Source: Gemmiger sp. An120 (GTDB lineage: Bacteria > Bacillota > Clostridia > Oscillospirales > Ruminococcaceae). From it: a stretch of 64,000 bases of DNA. The stretch is from positions 124,001 to 188,000 of the forward strand of contig NZ_NFLN01000003.1 in assembly GCF_002160955.1 (NCBI RefSeq). The letters are read 5' to 3'. Position numbers and translations under genes: made by a program. Under the pieces are notes generated by a model, which was not told the DNA's origin, made no database searches, and was given only the letters and a program-made list of their open reading frames with translations. Position 1 is the stretch's first letter; each line of letters begins with the position of its first letter. Below, piece after piece: positions 8,446 to 17,076 of this stretch.

Positions 8446-8779
8446 ATTTCCACGGCCTGCGCCGGAAGTTCATACCGGACTGTTTTATCAGCGGGGATTT
8501 CTTGAACAGCTTCTTCAAAAGGCTTCGTTCCTCTTGTGAGAGCCGCTTATATTTGAGCCGGAACGCCTTGCAGAATATCTCCGTGAATTGCTGAACCCTG
8601 TCCCCCGGCGATTGCATGGCCTTTTGTACTTCCCGTATCAGTTCATCGGCGGGCGTAGTATCCGGCGCACTTTCACTGTCATTTTCGTGCGCCTTGCGTA
8701 TGTCGTGGAGAATGACGTCCCATGTTTTGTGCGTCACATGGCAGAAGAAATCTTCTTCCTCTACCTGACAGGCTTCCAA
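8444..8779 (-). pseudogene. 3' remnant of an unidentified mobile-element gene
   Basis: Open frame of 111 codons, charged and helical (TWDVILHDIRKAHENDSESA, later FRLKYKRLSQEERSLLKKLF). No domain could be named. Its nominal TTG start lies inside the broken response-regulator gene and has no ribosome site, so this is best read as the C-terminal end of a longer gene whose 5' part was lost at the island junction. Base composition is intermediate between island and chromosome. Confidence 0.5.
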
Positions 8780-8850
8780 TACTTTTGCAGCACCTCCTGC
8801 AGCATATCCCCGATGGCGGGATCGTCTTCAATGATCGCAATGGTTTTCAT
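8761..8850 (-). pseudogene. Response regulator, N-terminal fragment
   Basis: Starts MKTIAIIEDDPAIGDMLQEV, the unmistakable beginning of an OmpR-type receiver domain with the acidic pair E-D-D, then leaves the family after about 24 residues and stops (KYWKPVR). The rest of the receiver, the DNA-binding domain and the following ATPase gene are absent. It has the same orientation as the permease and kinase at 5456-7233 and was presumably the first gene of that operon. Confidence 0.85.
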
Positions 8851-8942
8851 GGCGCACCTCTGTCTGTATGGCGGAAAGCCGCCGTTTTTTCTATAGACAG
8901 GACGAATCCGGCAGCCGGATTCGTCCGGACCGGTGCCCGCCT

Positions 8943-8987
8943 GAAAAAACGTCCCCGGAAACCAGGGTTTTCCGGTTTCCGGGGACG
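8943..8987 (-). terminator. Terminator of guaA
   Basis: Thirteen-base-pair perfect stem (8951-8963 with 8974-8986) followed on the minus strand by GTTTTTTC, immediately after the guaA stop. Confidence 0.9.
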
Positions 8988-8994
8988 GCATTCC

Positions 8995-10542
8995 TTATTC
9001 AAATTCGATGGTTGCCGGGGGCTTGCCGGTGCAGTCGTAGAGGACGCGGTTCACGTGGGGGACCTCGTTTACGATGCGGCTGGTGACCTTGCCCAGCAGT
9101 TCCCAGGGAAGCTGGACGCTCTCGGCGGTCATGAAGTCGCTGGTAGAGACCGCACGCAGGGCCACGGCGTAGTCGTAGGTGCGCTCGTCACCCATAACGC
9201 CCACGCTGCGCATATTGGTCAGGGCGGCAAAATACTGGCTGGCGGCATTGGCCAGGCCAAAGTTGGCCATCTCCTCCCGGAAGATGGCGTCGGCCTCCTG
9301 CACCATGCGGACCTTTTCCGGGGTGACGGCACCGATGATCCGCACCGCCAGGCCCGGGCCCGGGAAGGGCTGACGGGCTACCAGAGCCTCGGGCAGGCCC
9401 AGCTCACGGCCCGCGGCGCGAACCTCGTCCTTGAACAGGTCGCGCAGCGGCTCGATGATCTCCTTGAAGTCCACGTAGTCGGGCAGGCCGCCCACGTTGT
9501 GGTGGCTCTTGATCACGGCGCTTTCGCCGCCCAGGCCGCTTTCCACCACGTCCGGGTAGATGGTGCCCTGCACCAGGTAGTCCACCCGGCCGATCTTCTT
9601 GGCTTCTTCCTCAAAGACGCGGATGAACTCCTCGCCGATAATCTTGCGCTTGGTCTCGGGGTCGTCCTGGCCGGCCAGCTTATCGTAGAAGCGCTGCTGG
9701 GCATTGACCCGGATAAAGTTCAGGTCGTAGGGACCTTCGGGGCCGAAAACGGCCTCCACCTGGTCGCCCTCGTCCTTGCGCAGCAGGCCGTGATCCACAA
9801 ACACGCAGGTGAGCTGACGGCCCACCGCCTTGGCCAGCATGACCGCCGCCACGCTGGAATCCACGCCGCCGGACAGCGCGCACAGCACCTTGCCGTTGCC
9901 TACCTTGGCGCGGATGTTCTGGATGGACTGCTCCACAAAGCTGTCCATCTTCCAGTCACCGGCACAGCCGCAGACCTTGTACACAAAGTTGGACAGCATC
10001 AGGCTGCCCTGCTGGGTATGCAGCACTTCTGGATGGAACTGCACGGCATACAGGCCCTTGTCCGGGGCTTCCACCGCCGCCACCGGGCAGTGGTCGGTAT
10101 GGGCAATCACCTTGAAGCCGGGCGCCGCCTGGGAGATGTAGTCGTTATGGCTCATCCAGCAGATGGTGGTGGGATTGACCTCCTGGAACAGCAGGGATTC
10201 GGTATCCACATACACTTCGGTCTTGCCGTATTCCCGCTCGGGGGCGCGCTCTACGCGACCGCCCAGCAGATGCATCATCAGCTGGCTGCCGTAGCAGATG
10301 CCCAGCACCGGCACACCCATGGCAAACAGATCGGCGGTGCAGGTGGCGGAAGCAGGATCGTAGACGCTGTTGGGGCCGCCGGTCAGGATGATGCCCCGGG
10401 GGTTCTTGGCCCGGATGGTCTCCAGCGGGGTACGATAGGAGTAGATCTCGCAGTATACGCCGCACTCCCGGACACGGCGGGCGATCAGCTGGTTATACTG
10501 GCCGCCGAAGTCCAGCACGATAATGGTTTCTCTCTGCTGCAA
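8995..10542 (-). CDS. guaA: GMP synthase (glutamine-hydrolysing)
   Basis: Converts XMP, glutamine and ATP to GMP in purine synthesis; 515 aa, the standard length. The class I glutamine amidotransferase domain has the nucleophile in [11 protein letters not shown] and the His/Glu pair in [12 protein letters not shown]. The ATP-pyrophosphatase loop is [12 protein letters not shown], and the C-terminal dimerisation domain ends [20 protein letters not shown]. The start is the TTG at 10540-10542, eight bases after AGGAGG; no in-frame ATG lies close upstream. It is monocistronic, with its own promoter and terminator. No purine or PRPP/guanine riboswitch was recognised in the leader. Confidence 0.97.
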   Translation of the reverse strand: MQQRETIIVLDFGGQYNQLIARRVRECGVYCEIYSYRTPLETIRAKNPRGIILTGGPNSVYDPASATCTADLFAMGVPVLGICYGSQLMMHLLGGRVERAPEREYGKTEVYVDTESLLFQEVNPTTICWMSHNDYISQAAPGFKVIAHTDHCPVAAVEAPDKGLYAVQFHPEVLHTQQGSLMLSNFVYKVCGCAGDWKMDSFVEQSIQNIRAKVGNGKVLCALSGGVDSSVAAVMLAKAVGRQLTCVFVDHGLLRKDEGDQVEAVFGPEGPYDLNFIRVNAQQRFYDKLAGQDDPETKRKIIGEEFIRVFEEEAKKIGRVDYLVQGTIYPDVVESGLGGESAVIKSHHNVGGLPDYVDFKEIIEPLRDLFKDEVRAAGRELGLPEALVARQPFPGPGLAVRIIGAVTPEKVRMVQEADAIFREEMANFGLANAASQYFAALTNMRSVGVMGDERTYDYAVALRAVSTSDFMTAESVQLPWELLGKVTSRIVNEVPHVNRVLYDCTGKPPATIEFE

Positions 10543-10604
10543 AGGTGGTGCCTCCTTTTATTGTATGACTCTGTTTTGTGCAGACTTACAAATTCGTATG
10601 CCAT

Positions 10605-10633
10605 AGTATAGCACATTTAACCAGTCCTGAAAA
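10605..10633 (-). promoter_or_regulatory. guaA promoter
   Basis: Minus strand TTTTCA (10628-10633), 17 bases, TATACT (10605-10610). Confidence 0.6.
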
Positions 10634-10675
10634 GCGGAAAACCGCGGAATCCTGCACTTTTTTGTAAAAGTCCGG

Positions 10676-10724
10676 CAAAAAAAGAGCCAGCGGCCCATCC
10701 GGCGCAGAGCCGGCGGGCCGCTGG
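10676..10724 (-). terminator. Terminator of the HD-GYP gene
   Basis: Stem arms CCAGCGGCCC and GGGCCGCTGG (minus strand reading; 10715-10724 with 10687-10696), followed by CTCTTTTTTT, four bases after the stop codon. Confidence 0.88.
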
Positions 10725-10727
10725 TGT

Positions 10728-11807
10728 TCAGTTGGTTTCCGGGCCGCGGGCATGATGCTCCAGTCCCTGGGCAAGCGCGTCCACCAGCGCGGGCTGGAAC
10801 TGGCCGCACTGACCGGTACGGATCATCTCCATGGCTTTCTCATGGGTAAAGGCCGGTTTATAGACCCGCTTATTGGTGAGTGCGTCGTACACATCGGCCA
10901 GCGCCACCACCTGCGACCAGATGGACAGCTCCTCCCCTTTCAGGCCGTCCGGATAGCCGCGGCCATCCACCCGTTCATGGTGGTGGCGGCAGATATCATA
11001 GGCGTACCGGAACAGCGGATTGGAATGGTACTGCGGAATCTGCTCCAGCAGTTCACAGCCGCGCACGGTATGGATCTTCATCAGTTCAAATTCCTCGGCG
11101 GTAAGGCGGCCGGGCTTGTTCAGCACCTGATCCGGCACCGCGATCTTGCCCACGTCATGCAGGATGGAAGCGGTGGCGATCTGGCTGATCTGCTCATCGG
11201 TGAAATTGCAGCCCGGATAGCCGCAGGCGCGCAGCTCTTCCAGCATCCAGGTGGTCAGAGCACTGATCCGGCGCACATGTTCGCCGGACTCTCCGCTGCG
11301 GAACTCAATGGCGGTGGCCAGACTTTCGATGATGGACTGGCCCAGCTGCTGAATCTCTTCGGCCTGCTGTTCTACCCGGCGGCCCAGCTGTTCCCGGGCC
11401 CGGTAAAGTTCCACCACGCTCTCAACCCGGCGGCGCACAAAATAGGGCAGCACCGGTTTGCCGATGATATCCACGGCGCCCAGGTCGTAGCCGCGGCGCA
11501 TATTACTCTCCGAAGAGTCCGCCGTGATCAGGAAAACCGGAATACGGGCCAGCAGGTCCCGGGCCCGCATCTCTTCCAGAAAGGCAAAACCGTCCATTAC
11601 CGGCATCACCACATCCAGCAGGATGGCGCAGATCCGGTCCGGCTCAGCCAGCACCAGATCCAGCGCCTGGCGGCCGTTTTCCGCTTCCAGAAGACGATAG
11701 CCCTCCCGGAACGCCTCGCTGAGAATGACGCGATTCAGCTCCACGTCATCCACCACAAGGATGGTATCCCGGCGGGCGGCAGTTTCAACACATTGTTCGC
11801 TCTGCAT
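10728..11807 (-). CDS. Response regulator with HD-GYP phosphodiesterase domain
   Basis: A 359-aa RpfG-like protein. The receiver domain (residues 14-135) keeps the acidic pair D20/D21, phospho-acceptor D65 and K117. A coiled-coil linker leads to an HD-GYP domain (~155-345) with HD at 217-218 (ILHDVGKIA) and HHHERVDGRGYPDG from 275, the motifs needed for cyclic di-GMP hydrolysis. It would therefore lower c-di-GMP when phosphorylated. It follows an HPt gene by 11 bases, so phosphate probably reaches it by relay. No kinase is encoded next to them, so the partner is elsewhere. Confidence 0.9.
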   Translation of the reverse strand: MQSEQCVETAARRDTILVVDDVELNRVILSEAFREGYRLLEAENGRQALDLVLAEPDRICAILLDVVMPVMDGFAFLEEMRARDLLARIPVFLITADSSESNMRRGYDLGAVDIIGKPVLPYFVRRRVESVVELYRAREQLGRRVEQQAEEIQQLGQSIIESLATAIEFRSGESGEHVRRISALTTWMLEELRACGYPGCNFTDEQISQIATASILHDVGKIAVPDQVLNKPGRLTAEEFELMKIHTVRGCELLEQIPQYHSNPLFRYAYDICRHHHERVDGRGYPDGLKGEELSIWSQVVALADVYDALTNKRVYKPAFTHEKAMEMIRTGQCGQFQPALVDALAQGLEHHARGPETN

Positions 11808-11818
11808 ACCGCGCCCCC

Positions 11819-12172
11819 TTAGTCCACCGGCTGGGACAGGATCTCACGGGCAAGGCGGCAGCTGGCGGTCAGCTGCTCCATCAGCGCGGGCAGTTCCTCC
11901 GTGCGGCCGGCACGGACAGCGTCCACAACCGCAGCGCTGTCGGCCTGCAGGCGGGCAAGACCCAGATTGGCGGCAATGCCTTTCAGGGTGTGCGCCCCCC
12001 GCTCCACACCGGGAATGTCCTGCTGTTCCCAGGCCCGGGCCAGCTGTTCCCAGGTCTCATCCTGGGGAAAGCGGAACAGAAAACGCCGGTACAGCCCCTC
12101 GTTGCCGCTGAACCGGGACACGCATGCCTGCCAGTCAATCTCCAGCAGGCTGCAGATTTGTTGTATTTCCAT
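11819..12172 (-). CDS. Histidine phosphotransfer (HPt) domain protein
   Basis: Free-standing 117-aa HPt protein. The phosphorylatable His is H61 in AHTLKGIAANLGL, the canonical HPt helix. It lies upstream of the HD-GYP regulator and is likely the phosphate donor in a multi-step relay. Stand-alone HPt genes are uncommon in Firmicutes, and the pairing with an HD-GYP output is the notable feature. It may also derive from a larger hybrid kinase; no kinase remnants were seen. Confidence 0.86.
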   Translation of the reverse strand: MEIQQICSLLEIDWQACVSRFSGNEGLYRRFLFRFPQDETWEQLARAWEQQDIPGVERGAHTLKGIAANLGLARLQADSAAVVDAVRAGRTEELPALMEQLTASCRLAREILSQPVD

Positions 12173-12299
12173 AGGTCACTTTCCTCACCGGTACACAAAT
12201 TCGCGGCGGTCCATCCGCGTTGTACCCTGTCTATTGTACCACAATCGCCTCTGGATAAAAAGGGGCGCTGCACCAAATGCCAGGCTGCCCGGCATATGC

Positions 12300-12335
12300 G
12301 AAAAGGCCCCTGCCAAACTGGCAGGGGCCAAAAAA
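12300..12335 (-). terminator. Terminator of the str operon/tuf
   Basis: Ten-base-pair perfect stem GGCCCCTGCC/GGCAGGGGCC (12305-12314, 12320-12329) followed by TTTT on the minus strand, downstream of tuf. Confidence 0.85.
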
Positions 12336-12351
12336 GCGATGCAGATAACGA

Positions 12352-13554
12352 TTACTCGTTGATCTTGGTAACAACGCCGGAGCCAACGGTACGGCCACCC
12401 TCACGGATAGCGAAACGCAGGCCTTCCTCGATAGCGATCGGGGTGATCAGCTCAACGTCCATGCTGACGTTATCGCCGGGCATGCACATCTCAGTGCCTT
12501 CGGGCAGAGTGATGACGCCGGTCACGTCGGTGGTACGGAAGTAGAACTGAGGACGGTAGTTGTTGAAGAACGGGGTGTGACGGCCGCCTTCTTCCTTCTT
12601 CAGGATGTAGACCTGGCCAGAGAACTTGGTGTGGGGATGAATGGTACCGGGCTTGGACAGAACCTGGCCACGCTCGATATCAGAACGCTGCACACCACGC
12701 AGCAGGGCGCCCACGTTGTCGCCAGCCTGAGCGAAGTCCAGCAGCTTGCGGAACATCTCCAGACCGGTAACGGTGGTCTTCATCTTCTCGTCCTTCAGGC
12801 CAACGATCTCAACTTCCTCGCCAACCTTGATGGTGCCGCGCTCCACACGACCGGTAGCCACGGTGCCGCGGCCGGTGATGGTGAACACGTCCTCAACGGG
12901 CATCAGGAACGGCTGGTCAGCCATACGATCCGGGGTGGGGATGTAGCTGTCAACAGCGTCCATCAGCTCCAGGATGCAGGCGTACTCGGGAGCGTTGATG
13001 TCGGTGGAGTTGCTCTCCAGAACCTTCAGAGCGGAACCCTTGATGATCGGGGTGTCGTCGCCGGGGAAGTCGTACTCGGTCAGCAGATCACGGATCTCCA
13101 TCTCGACCAGATCCAGCAGCTCGGGATCGTCAACCTGGTCCACCTTGTTCATGAACACAACGATGTAGGGCACGCCTACCTGGCGGCTCAGCAGGATGTG
13201 CTCACGGGTCTGGGGCATGGGGCCGTCAGCGGCAGACACGACCAGGATAGCGCCGTCCATCTGGGCAGCACCGGTGATCATGTTCTTCACGTAGTCGGCG
13301 TGGCCCGGGCAGTCCACGTGGGCGTAGTGACGGTTGTCGGTCTGGTACTCCACGTGAGAGGTGTTGATGGTGATGCCGCGCTCGCGCTCCTCGGGAGCCT
13401 TATCGATGTTGGCGTAATCGGTGAACTCGGCGTCGCCCTTCATAGCCAGCACCTTGGTGATGGCGGCGGTCAGGGTGGTCTTGCCGTGGTCAACGTGGCC
13501 GATGGTGCCAATGTTAATATGAGGCTTGGAACGCTCAAACTTAGCTTTTGCCAT
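12352..13554 (-). CDS. tuf: Translation elongation factor Tu
   Basis: GTPase that brings aminoacyl-tRNA to the ribosome; 400 aa. G1 is [10 protein letters not shown]3 is DCPGHADY, G4 is NKVD, and domains II and III are complete through GVVTKINE. Last gene of the str cluster, 115 bases after fusA, with its own promoter in the gap as well as probable read-through. Codon use is strongly biased, as expected for a highly expressed gene. Confidence 0.98.
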   Translation of the reverse strand: MAKAKFERSKPHINIGTIGHVDHGKTTLTAAITKVLAMKGDAEFTDYANIDKAPEERERGITINTSHVEYQTDNRHYAHVDCPGHADYVKNMITGAAQMDGAILVVSAADGPMPQTREHILLSRQVGVPYIVVFMNKVDQVDDPELLDLVEMEIRDLLTEYDFPGDDTPIIKGSALKVLESNSTDINAPEYACILELMDAVDSYIPTPDRMADQPFLMPVEDVFTITGRGTVATGRVERGTIKVGEEVEIVGLKDEKMKTTVTGLEMFRKLLDFAQAGDNVGALLRGVQRSDIERGQVLSKPGTIHPHTKFSGQVYILKKEEGGRHTPFFNNYRPQFYFRTTDVTGVITLPEGTEMCMPGDNVSMDVELITPIAIEEGLRFAIREGGRTVGSGVVTKINE

Positions 13555-13595
13555 GGTTATTGTCCTCCTTTTTTATGACCGTATGACTTACGAAT

Positions 13596-13624
13596 ATCAT
13601 ACTAAATCAGTTCTCAAAAATCAA
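13596..13624 (-). promoter_or_regulatory. Internal promoter for tuf
   Basis: Minus strand TTGATT (13619-13624), 17 bases, TATGAT (13596-13601), in the fusA-tuf gap. Confidence 0.65.
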
Positions 13625-13669
13625 GACATTTGCGGGAATTTCCCCGCAGTTGCCAGGGCTGGGGTGAAA

Positions 13670-15790
13670 TCAGTCCTTCTTGCGGCCGGCCATGATCTCC
13701 TCAGCGATGCTCTTGGGCACCTCAGCGTAATGGCTGGGCTCCATGGAGTACTGGCCACGGCCCTGGGTCTTGCTGCGCAGGTCGGTGGAATAACCGAACA
13801 TGTTGGACAGCGGGACGAAGGCGTTGACCTGCTGAGAGCCATTCAGGGCTTCCATGCCCTGGATCTGGCCACGGCGGCTGTTCAGGTCGCCGATCACGTC
13901 GCCCATGTATTCGTCGGGCACAATGACCGCGACCTTCATGATGGGCTCCATGATGGCGGGATCGGCCTTGGCCATAGCGTCCTTGAACGCCATGGAGCCG
14001 GCGATCTTAAAGGCCATTTCAGAAGAGTCGACCTCGTGATAGGAGCCGCCCTTCAGGGTGACCTTGACGTCCTCCACCGGGTAACCGGCCAGGATGCCGG
14101 CCTTCATCGCGCCCTGGATGCCCTGGTCGATGGCCGGGATATACTCCTTCGGCACATCGCCGCCAACCACGGCGTTGATGAACTCGTAGCCCTTGCCAGC
14201 CTCGTTGGGCTCGATGGTGATGATACAGTGACCATACTGGCCCTTACCACCAGACTGACGGGCATACTTGGTGTTGGAATCGGCGGCACGACGGATGCAC
14301 TCGCGGTAAGCAACCTGCGGGGCGCCCACGTTGGCTTCCACCTTGAACTCGCGCAGCAGGCGGTCCACGATGATTTCCAGGTGCAGCTCGCCCATGCCGG
14401 CGATGATGGTCTGACCGGTTTCCTCGTCGGTCCAGGTACGGAAGGTGGGGTCCTCTTCAGCCAGCTTGTTCAGCGCAATGCCCATCTTCTCCTGACCAGC
14501 CTTGGTCTTGGGCTCGATGGCAACGCGGATAACGGGCTCGGGGAACTCCATGCTCTCCAGGATGACGGGGTGCTTGGGATCGCACAGGGTGTCACCGGTG
14601 GTGGTATTCTTCAGACCCACAGCGGCGGCGATGTCGCCGGCGTAGCAGATCTCGATGTCCTGCCGGTGGTTGGCGTGCATCTGCAGGATGCGGCCCATAC
14701 GCTCGTTGTTTTCCTTCACCGAGTTGTACACGGTGGAGCCGGCCTCAACGGTACCGGAGTACACGCGGAAGAAGCACAGCTTGCCAACGAACGGGTCGGT
14801 GGCGATCTTGAAAGCCAGAGCGGCGAACGGCGCGTCGTCAGAAGACGGACGGCTGGTCTCCTCGCCGGTCTCGGGGTTCACGCCCTTGATATCCTCGATA
14901 TCGGTGGGGGCGGGCATATAGTCCACGATGGCGTCCAGCAGCTTCTGAACGCCCTTGTTGCGGTAGGAAGTACCGCAGACAACGGGAACCACGGTGTTGG
15001 CGATGGTCTCGCGGCGCAGAGCGGTCTTGATTTCTTCCTTGGTCAGCTCTTCGCCGTCCAGGTACTTCATCATCAGCTCTTCGTCGTTTTCGGCAATGGC
15101 CTCGATCATCTCGGCATGATACTGCTCGGCCAGCTCGCGCATATCCTCGGGGATTTCCTCCACGCGGACATCCTTGCCCATGTCGTCGTAGTAGACGTCA
15201 GCCTTCATGTCGATCAGGTCGATGATACCCTTGAAGGTATCCTCGGCGCCGATGGGCAGCTGGATGGGCACGGCGTTGCACTTCAGGCGCTCACGCATCA
15301 TGCGCACGACGCGATAGAAGTCGGCGCCCATGATGTCCATCTTGTTCACGTACGCCATACGGGGCACGTGATACTTGTCGGCCTGACGCCAAACAGTCTC
15401 GGACTGGGGCTCAACACCGCCCTTGGCGCACAGAACGGTCACAGAGCCGTCCAGCACGCGCAGGCTGCGTTCCACCTCAACGGTGAAGTCCACGTGGCCC
15501 GGGGTGTCGATGATGTTGATCCGGTGCCGGAACTTCTTGGCCTTGGCAGGATCGTTCAGCAGTTCCGTGTGGCTCCAGTAGCAGGTGGTAGCAGCAGAAG
15601 TGATGGTGATACCACGCTCCTGCTCCTGCGCCATCCAGTCCATGGTAGCCGCACCATCGTGCGTCTCACCGATCTTGTGGTTTACACCGGTGTAGTAGAG
15701 GATACGCTCGGTGGTGGTGGTCTTGCCGGCGTCAATGTGCGCCATAATGCCGATGTTTCTGGTCATTTCCAGAGAAACGTCTCTTGGCAT
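13670..15790 (-). CDS. fusA: Translation elongation factor G
   Basis: Ribosomal translocase, 706 aa, full length. G1 is [20 protein letters not shown]3 [10 protein letters not shown]4 NKMD; domains II to V follow, ending near [11 protein letters not shown]. Starts [20 protein letters not shown] after a short spacer from rpsG (18 bases), within the rpsL-rpsG-fusA-tuf operon. Confidence 0.98.
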   Translation of the reverse strand: MPRDVSLEMTRNIGIMAHIDAGKTTTTERILYYTGVNHKIGETHDGAATMDWMAQEQERGITITSAATTCYWSHTELLNDPAKAKKFRHRINIIDTPGHVDFTVEVERSLRVLDGSVTVLCAKGGVEPQSETVWRQADKYHVPRMAYVNKMDIMGADFYRVVRMMRERLKCNAVPIQLPIGAEDTFKGIIDLIDMKADVYYDDMGKDVRVEEIPEDMRELAEQYHAEMIEAIAENDEELMMKYLDGEELTKEEIKTALRRETIANTVVPVVCGTSYRNKGVQKLLDAIVDYMPAPTDIEDIKGVNPETGEETSRPSSDDAPFAALAFKIATDPFVGKLCFFRVYSGTVEAGSTVYNSVKENNERMGRILQMHANHRQDIEICYAGDIAAAVGLKNTTTGDTLCDPKHPVILESMEFPEPVIRVAIEPKTKAGQEKMGIALNKLAEEDPTFRTWTDEETGQTIIAGMGELHLEIIVDRLLREFKVEANVGAPQVAYRECIRRAADSNTKYARQSGGKGQYGHCIITIEPNEAGKGYEFINAVVGGDVPKEYIPAIDQGIQGAMKAGILAGYPVEDVKVTLKGGSYHEVDSSEMAFKIAGSMAFKDAMAKADPAIMEPIMKVAVIVPDEYMGDVIGDLNSRRGQIQGMEALNGSQQVNAFVPLSNMFGYSTDLRSKTQGRGQYSMEPSHYAEVPKSIAEEIMAGRKKD

Positions 15791-15808
15791 AGTAACCTCC
15801 TAACCGAA

Positions 15809-16279
15809 TCAATAACGATAGTGAGCGAAAGCCTTGTTGGCCTCGGCCATCTTGTGGGTATCCTCGCGCTTCTTCACCGCGTTACCGGTGTTGTTGCAGG
15901 CGTCCAGGATCTCGTTGGCCAGGCGCAGAGACATGGTGCGCTCGCTGCGGGTGCGAGAGTAGGTGGTGAGCCAGCGCAGACCCAGGGTCTGACGGCGCTC
16001 AGGACGCACCTCCATAGGCACCTGATAGGTGGAGCCGCCCACACGGCGAGCCTTAACCTCCAGGCTGGGCATGATGTTCTCCATAGCCTTTTCGAACATC
16101 TCCAGGGGATCGTTGCCGCTCTTCTCCTGCACGATATTGAAGGCATCGTACACGATTTTCTGAGCAACGCCCTTCTTGCCATCCAGCATGATGCTGTTGA
16201 TCAGCCGGGTGACCATTTTGGAATTGTAAAGCGGATCCGCCAAAACGTCCCGCTTCGCAGTATTACCTCTTCTGGGCAT
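15809..16279 (-). CDS. rpsG: 30S ribosomal protein S7
   Basis: Small-subunit head protein that binds 16S rRNA; 156 aa from the start [20 protein letters not shown] at 16277-16279, the usual bacterial length. An upstream in-frame ATG giving six more residues is rejected because the ribosome site (ggagggaag) lies between them. Ends [18 protein letters not shown] as in the family. Second gene of the str operon. Confidence 0.98.
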   Translation of the reverse strand: MPRRGNTAKRDVLADPLYNSKMVTRLINSIMLDGKKGVAQKIVYDAFNIVQEKSGNDPLEMFEKAMENIMPSLEVKARRVGGSTYQVPMEVRPERRQTLGLRWLTTYSRTRSERTMSLRLANEILDACNNTGNAVKKREDTHKMAEANKAFAHYRY

Positions 16280-16402
16280 CTTTCTTCCCTCCTTCACAGA
16301 ATGATATCATCGGTACTCGAAAGCATAAAAACTCCCGTTGTGCCACACGAAAGGCAATTTACGCTTGTATATAAACAGCCTTTGTGGCGGGTATGATTTT
16401 TA

Positions 16403-16831
16403 TTACTTCTTCTTAGCACCGGCCTTGGGACGCTTCGCACCGTACTTGGAACGGGCCTGGTTGCGGTTGGCCACGCCCTGGGTATCCAGAGTACCACGGA
16501 TGATGTGGTAACGAACACCAGGCAGGTCCTTAACACGGCCGCCACGGATCAGTACGACGCTATGCTCCTGCAGGTTATGGCCGATACCCGGAATGTAAGA
16601 GGTTACCTCGATACCATTCGTGAGCTTAACACGGGCTACCTTACGAAGAGCAGAGTTGGGCTTTTTCGGGGTCATGGTACGAACAGCGGTGCAGACGCCA
16701 CGCTTCTGGGGGCTATTCTGATCGGAATAGGCCTTCTTCTGAGAGTTGTAGCTCTTCAGCAGCGCGGGAGCGGTGCTCTTCTTGACCAGGACCTCACGAC
16801 CCTTGCGTACAAGCTGGTTAAAAGTAGGCAT
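16403..16831 (-). CDS. rpsL: 30S ribosomal protein S12
   Basis: Decoding-centre protein of 142 aa, start [20 protein letters not shown] at 16829-16831 (the longer frame upstream is untranslated leader). The streptomycin-relevant lysines are wild type in [11 protein letters not shown] and [14 protein letters not shown]. First gene of the str operon, with a strong promoter about 95 bases upstream; in this genome rpoC is not immediately upstream (it lies 16 kb away). Confidence 0.98.
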   Translation of the reverse strand: MPTFNQLVRKGREVLVKKSTAPALLKSYNSQKKAYSDQNSPQKRGVCTAVRTMTPKKPNSALRKVARVKLTNGIEVTSYIPGIGHNLQEHSVVLIRGGRVKDLPGVRYHIIRGTLDTQGVANRNQARSKYGAKRPKAGAKKK

Positions 16832-16923
16832 TTTGTTCTCCTTTCTTACAGTATTTTTCCGTCCTTCGCCCCGTATATACGAGGTTTGGGGCAGAGTTAC
16901 GCCCAGGTGGCGCAACATGATTT

Positions 16924-16952
16924 ATTTTACAGGCAAAGTTTGTGTATGTCAA
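16924..16952 (-). promoter_or_regulatory. Promoter of the str operon
   Basis: Minus strand TTGACA (16947-16952), 17 bases, TAAAAT (16924-16929). The full -35 and an AT-rich upstream stretch fit a highly expressed operon. Confidence 0.85.
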
Positions 16953-17011
16953 CAGTATTTTCAAAAAAATGCTGGGCAAATCAACAAATTTTCGTTCTGC
17001 CGGTTTTTGCG

Positions 17012-17049
17012 GCAAAAAACCGCCTGCGGCAAAGGGCCGTCAGGCGGTT
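17012..17049 (-). terminator. Terminator of the exporter operon
   Basis: Stem AACCGCCTG/CAGGCGGTT (minus-strand reading; arms 17041-17049 and 17018-17026) followed by TTTTGCC on the minus strand, after the coiled-coil protein stop at 17077. Confidence 0.85.
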
Positions 17050-17076
17050 TTCCTTATATATAATAGGTAGGTCTGC

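Noticed and set aside
10543-10680. Possible guanine/PRPP riboswitch before guaA
   Set aside because: The leader is short and lacks the conserved purine-aptamer core.
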